Part shown: one piece after another, positions 8,236-15,600 of the stretch
How the letters are laid out: each line of letters starts with the position of its first letter
Position numbering within the stretch: the stretch's first letter is position 1
Assembly (NCBI GenBank): GCA_944371685.1
Contig: CALVXV010000002.1
Coordinates: 1-36,050, forward strand
DNA from: an uncultured Bacilli bacterium
GTDB lineage: Bacteria; Bacillota_I; Bacilli_A; RF39; UBA660
DNA: 36,050 nt
Direction: 5' to 3'
Program-made: the position numbers and the translations under genes
The notes under the pieces: generated by a model
What the model was told of the DNA's origin: nothing
What the model saw: the letters and a program-made list of their open reading frames with translations, nothing else
Databases searched by the model: none

Positions 8236-8264
8236 TTGACAGCTATTATTAAATAATATATAAT
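8236..8264 (+). promoter_or_regulatory. Consensus promoter
   Basis: TTGACA (8236-8241), 17-bp spacer, TATAAT (8259-8264): a perfect sigma-70/SigA promoter just after the upstream stop codon, driving the 74-residue gene. Confidence 0.85.
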
Positions 8265-8288
8265 ACCCAAGCACAGGAGGGGAATATC

Positions 8289-8513
8289 ATGAAAAAAGAG
8301 CAATTTGTATTCATAAATGATGGAAATGGCATTGAAGGAATTATATCTAAAGGTCATATTGATAAAGAAACATCAGTTAAGCCTAAAGTATTAATTCAAA
8401 ATAAAAAATCGGAATATATATGGGATCCAGTTTTTGAATGTTTTGTTCCAAAAAGCGAAGATAACACATTAGAAAAAGGTAGTGTTACTATAAATTCCAA
8501 ACATATCAAATAA
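8289..8513 (+). CDS. Small protein of unknown function
   Basis: 74 residues, soluble, not recognised. It has its own perfect promoter, a strong GGAGGGG site, and its own terminator (8512-8542), so it is an independent transcription unit and very probably a real, well-expressed protein. It lies where many Bacillota carry rpmG (L33) before secE, but it has no CxxC pairs and is not L33. The sequence contains several aromatic residues (EYIWDPVFECFVP) and no membrane segment. Confidence 0.75.
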   Translation: MKKEQFVFINDGNGIEGIISKGHIDKETSVKPKVLIQNKKSEYIWDPVFECFVPKSEDNTLEKGSVTINSKHIK

Positions 8514-8542
8514 AAGTACTATCAGCCAAATAGTACTTTTTC
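8512..8542 (+). terminator. Strong intrinsic terminator
   Basis: AAAAGTACTAT (8512-8522) pairs perfectly with ATAGTACTTTT (8530-8540), 7-nt loop, T tract. Confidence 0.9.
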
Positions 8543-8591
8543 TATAATAAAATATGCTTCAATACTCACTTAATAAATAAGTAAAAATATA

Positions 8592-8620
8592 TTGACATTA
8601 AACACTTAATGTGTTAATTT
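8592..8620 (+). promoter_or_regulatory. Promoter of secE-nusG with an internal palindrome
   Basis: TTGACA (8592-8597), 17-bp spacer, TAATTT (8615-8620) with TG at 8612-8613 as an extended -10. An inverted repeat, AACAC (8601-8605) and GTGTT (8611-8615), extendable by three bases each side with one bulge, fills the spacer. A tiny ACAC/GTGT hairpin with a T run (8631-8646) lies in the leader. Confidence 0.65.
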
Positions 8621-8672
8621 ATTAGTAGACACACAAAAGTGTTTTTTATTTGAAAAAAAGTAGGTGAGGTAT

Positions 8673-8879
8673 ATGGCTAAAAAAGAAAAAAAATCAAATA
8701 AAGAAAAAAAGAAATTTTTAAGTGGCCTTCGCAGTGAATTTAAACAAATTAGATGGCCTAAGAAAAAAGAAATGTTCAAATATTCACTAGCAGTTTTAGT
8801 ATGTATCGTTGTATTCGCACTATTCTTTATATTGTCAGATTTAATTATTGCTGCTATAAGAACATTATTGGAGGGGTAA
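8673..8879 (+). CDS. secE: Preprotein translocase subunit SecE
   Basis: 68 residues, the usual size of the single-span Bacillota SecE. A Lys-rich cytoplasmic N-terminus leads to the conserved amphipathic motif with FKQIRWPKKKE, followed by one transmembrane helix (about residues 38-60). SecE clamps SecY in the Sec translocon. The ATG at 8673 is chosen because AGGTGAGG precedes it directly; the upstream in-frame GTG at 8664 lies inside that site. It is followed three bases later by nusG, the standard arrangement. Confidence 0.92.
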   Translation: MAKKEKKSNKEKKKFLSGLRSEFKQIRWPKKKEMFKYSLAVLVCIVVFALFFILSDLIIAAIRTLLEG

Positions 8880-8882
8880 ACA

Positions 8883-9407
8883 ATGAAAAAAGAATGGTAT
8901 GTCGTTAATACTTATTCAGGACATGAAAATAAAGTAAAAGAAAAATTAGAAATGCGTGCCAGTTCAATGGGCATGGAAGATTATATCTTAAGAGTAGTTG
9001 TTCCAGAAGAAAACGTTATCGACGCAAATGGCAAAGAAAAGAAAGTTAAACTTTTCCCAGGCTATATTTTAGTAGAAATGGTTATGACAGATGAAGCTTG
9101 GTTCATTGTCAGAAATACCCCTGGTGTTACGGGCTTCATTGGTTCATCTGGTAAAGGTGCTAAACCATTCCCATTAACCCCAGCTGAAGTTGATAGAATT
9201 TTAGGTTCAATGGGTATGAGTCGATTAGATGCCGAAAACGATTTAAAAGAAGGCGAAAAAGTCAAAGTTGTCTCTGGACCATTTGAAGGCATGTATGGTG
9301 TTATTAAATCAGTAAATCTAAAAGAAGCTAAATTGGAAGTTGCTATTGACTTGTTTGGACAAGAAACAATTGTCGAACTTGAATTATCACAAATCACCAA
9401 AGCTTAA
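8883..9407 (+). CDS. nusG: Transcription termination/antitermination factor NusG
   Basis: 174 residues: NGN domain starting WYVVNTYSGHENKVKEKL, with FPGYILVEM and the NTPGVTGFIGS segment, then a KOW domain (EGEKVKVVSGPFEGMYGVI) near the C-terminus. NusG binds RNA polymerase and modulates pausing and Rho or ribosome coupling. GGAGGGG precedes the start. The gene ends inside a terminator, so secE-nusG form their own transcript, separate from the ribosomal protein genes that follow. Confidence 0.96.
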   Translation: MKKEWYVVNTYSGHENKVKEKLEMRASSMGMEDYILRVVVPEENVIDANGKEKKVKLFPGYILVEMVMTDEAWFIVRNTPGVTGFIGSSGKGAKPFPLTPAEVDRILGSMGMSRLDAENDLKEGEKVKVVSGPFEGMYGVIKSVNLKEAKLEVAIDLFGQETIVELELSQITKA

Positions 9408-9435
9408 AGTAACACTTTGCCATGTTACTTTTTTC
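9406..9435 (+). terminator. Terminator after nusG
   Basis: AAAGTAACA (9406-9414) pairs with TGTTACTTT (9423-9431), 8-nt loop, then a T tract. The 5' arm begins at the nusG stop codon. Confidence 0.88.
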
Positions 9436-9500
9436 TTATAAGTTAGTTAAAAAAGTAATATTAAAAAAATAAAAAAATACTATATAAATATCAAAAAAAG

Positions 9501-9529
9501 TTTACAATCATTTTAAAATGTGCTATTAT
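9501..9529 (+). promoter_or_regulatory. Promoter of rplK-rplA
   Basis: TTTACA (9501-9506), 17-bp spacer, TATTAT (9524-9529) with TG at 9521-9522. Transcription would start near 9536, leaving a leader of about 110 nt before rplK. Confidence 0.75.
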
Positions 9530-9559
9530 TAATACGCTATATTATTTTGATATAGAGAA

Positions 9560-9622
9560 GTGGGAGATTACCAAATGAGAAAAATGAAAAATGGAAAGCG
9601 GATAATCATTGGAACCACCCAC
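9560..9622 (+). promoter_or_regulatory. Predicted ribosomal protein L1 binding site in the rplK leader
   Basis: GUGG (9560-9563) pairs with CCAC (9615-9618). Next come a 2-nt GA loop on the 5' side and a second helix of GAUUACC (9566-9572) with GGAUAAUC (9600-9607, one bulged A). On the 3' side is a 7-nt loop (9608-9614). The same layout recurs at 10095-10123 before rplA. It matches the two-helix, asymmetric-loop design of L1 target sites that mimic 23S rRNA. Translation of L11 and L1 is probably repressed by free L1. Confidence 0.6.
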
Positions 9623-9648
9623 GAAAAAAATTATAGGAGGTGTTTTTC

Positions 9649-10083
9649 GTGGCAAAAGATGCAACTAATAAAATTAAGAAAATTAAAATTCAAATCCCTG
9701 CTGGAAAAGCAACACCAGCTCCACCAGTTGGTACAGCACTAGGACCTGCAGGAATCAATTTAGGAGAATTTTGTACAAAATTTAATGATGCAACAAAAGA
9801 TAAGATGGGTGATATATTACCAGTTGAAATTACCGTCAATGAAGATAGAAGTTTCAGCTTTGTAGTTAAAACCCCACCAGCAGCATTCTTAATTAAAAAA
9901 GCTTGTGGCATCAAGAAAGGTTCAGTTAATGGTAAAAAAGATACTGTTGCAACCTTATCTAAAGACAAGCTAAGAGAAATTGCTGAGACAAAATTACCAG
10001 ATTTAAACTGCTATACTGTCGAAGATGCAATGAAGATCATCGAAGGTACTGCATTAAATATGGGCGTTAAAATTGAAGACTAA
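9649..10083 (+). CDS. rplK: 50S ribosomal protein L11
   Basis: 144 residues. The N-terminal domain carries the PAGKATPAPPVGTALGPAGIN proline-rich segment and the C-terminal rRNA-binding domain includes the KxGSVNG-type and NMGVKIED ends. L11 binds the GTPase-associated centre of 23S rRNA and is needed for RelA-type stringent sensing. The start is a GTG at 9649, supported by AGGAGGTG (9636-9643); a GTG at 9640 is part of that ribosome binding site. It is the first gene of an rplK-rplA transcript. Confidence 0.95.
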   Translation: MAKDATNKIKKIKIQIPAGKATPAPPVGTALGPAGINLGEFCTKFNDATKDKMGDILPVEITVNEDRSFSFVVKTPPAAFLIKKACGIKKGSVNGKKDTVATLSKDKLREIAETKLPDLNCYTVEDAMKIIEGTALNMGVKIED

Positions 10084-10094
10084 AACCCATGCTA

Positions 10095-10123
10095 TGTGGG
10101 AGGAACAATCCGCAAAAACCACA
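10095..10123 (+). promoter_or_regulatory. Predicted L1 binding site between rplK and rplA
   Basis: UGUGG (10095-10099) pairs with CCACA (10119-10123). A 2-nt GA loop, a GGA/UCC mini-helix (10102-10104 with 10109-10111) capped by ACAA, and a 7-nt 3' loop GCAAAAA complete it. It lies just before the rplA ribosome binding site AAGGAGGU and matches the L1 mRNA target known from Bacillota rplA leaders. Confidence 0.72.
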
Positions 10124-10137
10124 AGGAGGTAAAAAAA

Positions 10138-10833
10138 ATGAAAAAAGGTAAAAAATATTTAGCAGAGGCCAAAAAGCTTGACAAAAATAAACTTTACACT
10201 AAAGAAGAAGCTATAAAATTAGTAAAAGAAACTTCTTATGCTGGCTTTGATGCCTCAGTAGAAGTAGCTATGCACTTAAATCTTGATACTAAAAAAGCTG
10301 ACCAACAATTAAGAGGCGCTGTTGTCTTACCAAAAGGAACCGGCAAAACCAAAAAAGTATTAGTTATTGCTAAAGGTGAAGCTGCTAAAGCTGCCAAAGA
10401 AGCTGGTGCTGATTATGTTGGCGACACTGACATGATTGAAAAAATCAGTAAAGAAAATTGGTTTGACTTTGATAGCTTAATTGCTACTCCAGATATGATG
10501 CCTGCTTTAGGTAAAATTGGTCGTATTTTAGGACCAAAAGGTTTAATGCCTAACCCTAAAACTGGTACTGTTACCATGGATACTAAAAAAGCTGTTGAAG
10601 AAGTTAAAAAAGGTAGAGTTGAATACCGTACAGATTCTTACGGAAATGTTCATGCCTTAATTGGTAAAGTTTCATTTAGTGATGAAGATTTATTAGAAAA
10701 CTTAAAAACCTTTGTTACTTTAATCATCAAATCAAAACCAAGTGTTGTTAAAGGAACTTATGTTAAAAATATTTCTTTATCATCAACTATGGGACCTGGT
10801 ATTAAAGTAGATGTAACTAGCTTTGACAAATAA
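10138..10833 (+). CDS. rplA: 50S ribosomal protein L1
   Basis: 231 residues, the normal length. It carries the signature GRILGPKGLMPNPKTGTV and the C-terminal TYVKNISLSSTMGPGIKVD. L1 forms the mobile L1 stalk that helps release deacylated tRNA, and represses its own mRNA. The ATG at 10138 is preceded by AAGGAGGT seven bases away; an upstream in-frame GTG at 10096 falls inside the predicted L1 site and is rejected. Its last codons contain the -35 box of the rplJ promoter. Confidence 0.95.
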   Translation: MKKGKKYLAEAKKLDKNKLYTKEEAIKLVKETSYAGFDASVEVAMHLNLDTKKADQQLRGAVVLPKGTGKTKKVLVIAKGEAAKAAKEAGADYVGDTDMIEKISKENWFDFDSLIATPDMMPALGKIGRILGPKGLMPNPKTGTVTMDTKKAVEEVKKGRVEYRTDSYGNVHALIGKVSFSDEDLLENLKTFVTLIIKSKPSVVKGTYVKNISLSSTMGPGIKVDVTSFDK

Positions 10834-10851
10834 AGTTAGCTATGTTATAAT
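10823..10851 (+). promoter_or_regulatory. Promoter of rplJ-rplL, -35 inside the rplA 3' end
   Basis: TTGACA (10823-10828), 17-bp spacer, TATAAT (10846-10851) with TG at 10843-10844: a near-perfect promoter. The -35 box encodes the Phe-Asp end of L1. Confidence 0.88.
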
Positions 10852-10865
10852 GAATTCGTAATTTA

Positions 10866-10961
10866 ATTATGCCGTAGACAGTAGGTGCCCTAAAGCTTAA
10901 TTTCCTACCGAGACATTGAATAAAGTCTTTTAGCTCTGGCATAATACCCAGAGCTTTTTTT
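10866..10961 (+). promoter_or_regulatory. L10 leader with attenuator
   Basis: The leader contains the recognisable L10-leader core: GCCGUAGACAGUAGGUGCC (10871-10889), a UUAAUUUCCUACCGAGAC segment (10897-10914), with GUAGG (10881-10885) pairing to CCUAC (10904-10908). It is followed by the terminator hairpin at 10932-10961. In this family the L10(L12)4 complex binds the leader and lowers expression of rplJ-rplL. GCCGU (10871-10875) can also pair with ACGGC (10964-10968) beyond the terminator. Confidence 0.82.
10932..10961 (+). terminator. Attenuator terminator in the L10 leader
   Basis: AGCTCTGG (10932-10939) pairs with CCAGAGCT (10948-10955), 8-nt loop, followed by six to seven Ts, upstream of rplJ. 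Confidence 0.88.
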
Positions 10962-10993
10962 AAACGGCAAACGGAAAGAGAGGTGCAAAGGAC

Positions 10994-11494
10994 TTGGCTA
11001 ATCAAAAAATCTTAGCTAAAAAACAAGAAATCATCGACGAAATAGCTGAAAAAACTAAAAATGCTTCTGCAATGGTTTTATTCGAATATCAAGGATTAAC
11101 CGTTGAAGAAACTAATGAATTGAGAAGGGCTTTAAAAGAATCAGATTCAGAGTTCAAAATATATAAAAATACTTTGGTTAAAAGAGCATTTGATTCATTA
11201 AAAATCGACTTAGATGAAGATTTAAAAGGTCCAAAAGCAATGGCTTTCGGTACAGATGCTGTTGCTCCAGTTAAAGTTTTATATGACTTTGCTAAGAAGC
11301 ATCCAGCTTTAGTTGTAAAAGTAGGTTTAATTGATGGCGAAAAAACTGATGAAGCAAAACTTTCAGAACTATCAAAATTACCATCAAGAGATGGATTGCT
11401 TACTATGCTTGCAAGTGGACTTATCTACCCACTTAAGAGCTTATCTATATGCTTAGACTTATATAGACAAAATTTAGAAAAAGAAGAAAATTAG
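10994..11494 (+). CDS. rplJ: 50S ribosomal protein L10
   Basis: 166 residues with the expected SAMVLFEYQGLTVEETNELRRALKE-type N-terminal rRNA-binding domain and a C-terminal helix that carries L7/L12 dimers. The start is TTG at 10994 (MANQKILAKKQEI); no ATG is suitably placed, and GAGAGGTG with AAAGGA lies just before. The weak start may add to control by the leader. rplL follows after 15 bases. Confidence 0.93.
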   Translation: MANQKILAKKQEIIDEIAEKTKNASAMVLFEYQGLTVEETNELRRALKESDSEFKIYKNTLVKRAFDSLKIDLDEDLKGPKAMAFGTDAVAPVKVLYDFAKKHPALVVKVGLIDGEKTDEAKLSELSKLPSRDGLLTMLASGLIYPLKSLSICLDLYRQNLEKEEN

Positions 11495-11509
11495 AAAGGA
11501 ATGATATAA

Positions 11510-11878
11510 ATGGCAAAAATTAATAAAGATGAATTTATCGCTGGTCTAAAAGAAATGACTATGCTTGAAGTTATGGAATTAGTAGACGCTATGAAGGAGG
11601 AATTTGGTGTTGATCCAAGTGCTGTAGCCGTAGCTGCTGCACCTGCTGCCGCTGAAGAAGCTGCTGGACCATCTACAGTTACAGTAACCTTAACAGCTGC
11701 TGGACCTAACAAATTACCAGTTATTAAATTAATCAAAGAAGTTACTGGTTTAGGTTTAAAAGAAGCTAAAGACATTGCTGATAACGGTGGAGCTATTAAA
11801 GAAAATATTCCAACTTCAGAAGCTGATGAATTAAAAGCTAAGTTTGAAGAAGCTGGCGCAACTGTTGAAGTTAAATAA
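11510..11878 (+). CDS. rplL: 50S ribosomal protein L7/L12
   Basis: 122 residues, normal length. N-terminal dimerisation domain, an Ala/Glu-rich hinge (about 38-52), and the factor-binding C-terminal domain with GPNKLPVIKLIKEVTGLGL and LKEAKDIAD. The multimeric stalk recruits elongation factors and stimulates their GTPase. A hairpin after the gene probably reduces read-through to the downstream methyltransferase and rpoB. Confidence 0.96.
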   Translation: MAKINKDEFIAGLKEMTMLEVMELVDAMKEEFGVDPSAVAVAAAPAAAEEAAGPSTVTVTLTAAGPNKLPVIKLIKEVTGLGLKEAKDIADNGGAIKENIPTSEADELKAKFEEAGATVEVK

Positions 11879-11893
11879 TTACGAATATTAAGA

Positions 11894-11924
11894 GCCTGCA
11901 CTATAAAAATATAGTGCGGGCTTT
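11894..11924 (+). terminator. Hairpin after rplL, partial terminator
   Basis: An 11-bp stem, GCCTGCACTAT (11894-11904) with ATAGTGCGGGC (11911-11921) including one G-U pair, but only three Ts follow before ACCC. This suggests incomplete termination, as in the rplL-rpoB attenuator of other bacteria. Confidence 0.65.
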
Positions 11925-11949
11925 ACCCATTTATTAAAAGGAGCGCAAA

Positions 11950-12534
11950 ATGCCACATTATTTTACAAATGATTATGTAAAAAGCAATCAAAAAACAGTA
12001 AAAGTTATAATCAAAGATATTAACTTATCATTCGTTGTTGATAATGGGGTATTTTCCAAAAAAGGCTTAGACTTTGGTACTAGGACTCTTTTGGAAAATA
12101 TCGTTTTAAGCAAAATGAAAGGGCATATCTTAGACTTTGGCACGGGTTATGGACCAATTGGTATTTATTTAAAAAAAGTCACAAATGCTAATATCGACAT
12201 GATAGACATTAATGAAAGAGCCCTTGATTTAGCTAAAAAAAATGCTAAATTAAATAAAGTAAATGTTAATATCTTTAAAAGCGATATCTATGAAAATATC
12301 ACCGAAAAATATGATGCAATTGTAACTAATCCGCCTATCAGAGTCGGTAAAAAAATACTTTATGATATTTTATTCGGTGCTAAAGATCATTTAAAAGAAA
12401 AAGGGGAACTATGGTTTGTAATAAATAAAAATCAAGGAGCTAAAACTGTAGTTAGAGATTTACAAAAAGACTACGATGTAACCATAGTTACAAAAAATAA
12501 GGGTTTTTATATAATATGCGCCAAAAACCGTTGA
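11950..12534 (+). CDS. RsmC/YbxB-like class I SAM-dependent methyltransferase
   Basis: 194 residues. Motif I is DFGTGYGPIG (62-71), the acidic residue after strand 2 is in DMIDIN (83-88), and the catalytic NPP motif (TNPPIR) is at 126-131. NPP methyltransferases act on exocyclic amines, and RsmC-type proteins make m2G in 16S rRNA. This single-domain form (YbxB in Bacillus) typically sits between rplL and rpoB, as here. Substrate is inferred from family and position, not proved. AAGGAGC precedes the ATG. It ends with TGA, which forms part of the rpoB -35 box. Confidence 0.85.
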   Translation: MPHYFTNDYVKSNQKTVKVIIKDINLSFVVDNGVFSKKGLDFGTRTLLENIVLSKMKGHILDFGTGYGPIGIYLKKVTNANIDMIDINERALDLAKKNAKLNKVNVNIFKSDIYENITEKYDAIVTNPPIRVGKKILYDILFGAKDHLKEKGELWFVINKNQGAKTVVRDLQKDYDVTIVTKNKGFYIICAKNR

Positions 12535-12559
12535 CTTTTGGAGGTAAAACCTTTATAAT
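12531..12559 (+). promoter_or_regulatory. Promoter of rpoBC overlapping the upstream stop codon
   Basis: TTGACT (12531-12536), 17-bp spacer, TATAAT (12554-12559). The TGA stop of the methyltransferase (12532-12534) is inside the -35 box. Confidence 0.85.
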
Positions 12560-12572
12560 TATAAATTGGCGA

Positions 12573-12594
12573 CATGTACTTTGATAGGTGCATG
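12573..12594 (+). promoter_or_regulatory. Hairpin in the rpoB mRNA leader
   Basis: CATGTACTT (12573-12581) pairs with AGGTGCATG (12586-12594) over nine pairs including two G-U, with a TGAT loop. It starts about seven bases after the predicted transcription start and is not followed by Ts, so it is not a terminator. It may stabilise the mRNA or bind a regulator; unknown. Confidence 0.5.
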
Positions 12595-12630
12595 AAAAAT
12601 CTAAAAAACTAGTTTATAGGGGTGAAATAC

Positions 12631-15600
12631 TTGGCATACAAAATACAAAAAATCAATAAAAAAAGAGAGAGAAGAAATTACGGCAAAACAAAAAATGCAA
12701 TTGAATTATCTAACTTACTAGAAATTCAAAAAAAATCATACGAGTGGTTCATAACCGAAGGTATCAAAGAAGTTTTTGATGACATTTTTCCAGTGGAAAG
12801 TTTCACTGGTAATTTGTCATTAGAATTTGGGAATTATAGCTTTGATGAACCAAGACACACCATTAAACAATGTAAAGAACGCTATACTACTTATGCAGCG
12901 CCACTAAAAGTAGAAGCTAGACTTTTCAATGTTGAAACAGGTGAAGTAAAAGAACAAGAAATTTACTTAGGTGACATGCCAGTTATGACTGACAGTGGAG
13001 CTTTCATTGTCAATGGAGCTGAACGTGTTATCGTTTCCCAATTAGTTCGTTCACCATCAGTTTATTTCGGTAAAGAAGTAGACAAGAAAAACGGTAAAGT
13101 GACAGTTGGAACTCAAATTATCCCAACTAGGGGAACTTGGCTTGAATTTGAAACTGATGCCAGAGATATAATTTATGTTCGTATTGATAGAACTAGAAAA
13201 GTACCAGTAACCACTTTACTAAGAGCTATCGGCTTATCAAGTGACAGTGACATCCTAGATTTATTTGGTGAAAATGACTATCTTATTAAAACCATTGAAA
13301 AAGATACCAATAAAAATACCGATGAAGCTTTAATTGATATTCACTCTAAATTAAGACCTGGTGAGCCTAGTACTTTAGAAAGTGCAAAGAACCAATTAAT
13401 CACTAGATTCTTTGATGCTTTCAGGTATGACTTAGCTAAAGTTGGACGTTATAAATTTAACAAAAAATTAAACGTAATTGATAGACTTTTAGGCTGCCGT
13501 TTAGCTGAAGATATTAAAGTAAATGGTGAAGTAATTGCCCAAAATGGTGATATCGTTACTAAAGAGTTACTAGAAAAATTAAAACCAATTTTCAAAGATG
13601 GTTATGGTAAAAAAGAAGCCTTAATTAATCAAGAATTAGATACTTATGGCGACGTTCAAATCGTAAAAGTATATTCAAAGACAAACCCAGAAAAAGTTGT
13701 TAAAATAATTGGTAATGACCAAGATATTGACATCAAACGTTTAACTGTATCTGATATTTATGCCTCATTATCATATTATTTAAACTTATTAGATGGCATT
13801 GGTTCATTCGATGAAATAGATCATCTATCTAATAGACGTGTTAGACAAGTAGGAGAACTACTTCAAAATCAATTTAGAATTGGTGTAAGTCGTATTGAAA
13901 GAATGATTAGAGATAGAATGAGTACTCAAGATATAGCAGAAGTAACACCAAAAAGTTTAATTAACATTAGACCACTTACAGCTGCAATCAAAGAATTTTT
14001 CGGTTCATCTCAATTATCACAATTCATGGATCAAATTAACCCAATCGCCGAATTAACCCATAAAAGAAGATTATCTTCATTAGGACCAGGCGGATTATCA
14101 AAAGATAGAGCTGGTATGGAAGTTCGTGACGTTAATCCATCACACTACGGAAGACTATGTCCAGTTGAATCTCCAGAAGGACCTAATATCGGATTAATTA
14201 CCTCTTTAGCAAGCTACGCTAAAGTAAATGAATATGGTTTTATCATGACACCATATAGAAAAATAGAAAACAATAAATTAACTGATGAAATCAAATATAT
14301 GACAGCTGATGAAGAATTAGAATACTATATCGCACCAGCTACTGTCAAAACAAACGATAAAGGTGAAATAATCGAAGATAAAGTACCTGTAAGATACCAA
14401 AATGATAACTTAATTATCGAAAAAGAAAAAATTGATTATATGGATGTTTCACCACAACAAATTATTTCAATTACAACTAGTGGAATTCCATTCCTTGAAC
14501 ACGACGATGGAAAAAGAGCTTTAATGGGTGCAAACATGCAACGTCAAGCCATCCCTCTATTAGAAGCTGAGGCTCCATATGTTGGAACTGGTATTGAAGC
14601 TATCGCAGCTAGAGACTCAGGCGTTGTTATATGCGCTAAAGCCGATGGTATTGTTGACTATGTTGATGCTCGTAAAATCATCATTAAAAACGCTAAAGGT
14701 ACAGATACTTATTACCTAGAAGGATTTGAAAGAAGTAACATGGGTACATGTTATCATCAAAAACCAATTGTTAGAAAAGGTGATAAAGTTGAAACTGGTG
14801 AAGTTATAGCTGACGGACCATCAACCGATCAAGGTGAAATGGCCTTAGGTAAAAACTTAACTATTGCCTTTGTCAACTATGATGGATATAACTATGAAGA
14901 TGCTGTAATCTTAAATGAAAGATTAGTTAATGACGATGTATTCACATCTATTCATATCAAAGACTACGAAATTGAGTGCCGTGACACTAAATTAGGTGCC
15001 GAAGAATTTACAAGAGACATTCCAAATGTTTCAGAAGAAGCACGTAAAAACCTAGATGAAAATGGTATTATTAGAATTGGAACAGAAGTTAAAGATGATG
15101 ATATCTTAGTTGGTAAAGTAACTCCAAAGGGTATGGCTGAACTAACCTCAGAAGAAAAGTTATTACATGCCATCTTTGGTGAAAAGACAAGAGAAGTAAG
15201 AGATACATCTCTAAGAGTTCAACACGGCGGTGGCGGTATTGTTCACGATGTCCAAATTTTAACTAAAGAAGATAGTGATGAACTACCAGCCGGTGTCAGT
15301 AAAAAAGTTAGAGTATACATTGCTCAAAAACGTAAAATTGGTGTTGGTGACAAAATCTCAGGTCGTCACGGAAACAAAGGTGTTGTCTCTTTAGTCCTTC
15401 CAGAAGAAGATATGCCTTATGATAAAAACGGAAGAACTGTTGACATCTTACTTAACCCACTAGGTGTTCCATCTCGTATGAACTTAGGACAAATCTTAGA
15501 ATTACACTTAGGAATGGCCGCTAAAACATTAGGTATCCATGTTGCAACCCCAGTCTTTGACGGTGCTACTAGAGATGAAATCATTGGCGCCTTAGAAGAA

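Noticed and set aside
9560..9742. Open frame over the rplK leader and start
   Set aside because: Out of frame with rplK and covers the predicted L1 site; the L11 frame is certain.
11510..11901. Minus-strand open frame opposite rplL
   Set aside because: Shadow of the Ala-rich L7/L12 gene with no ribosome binding site.
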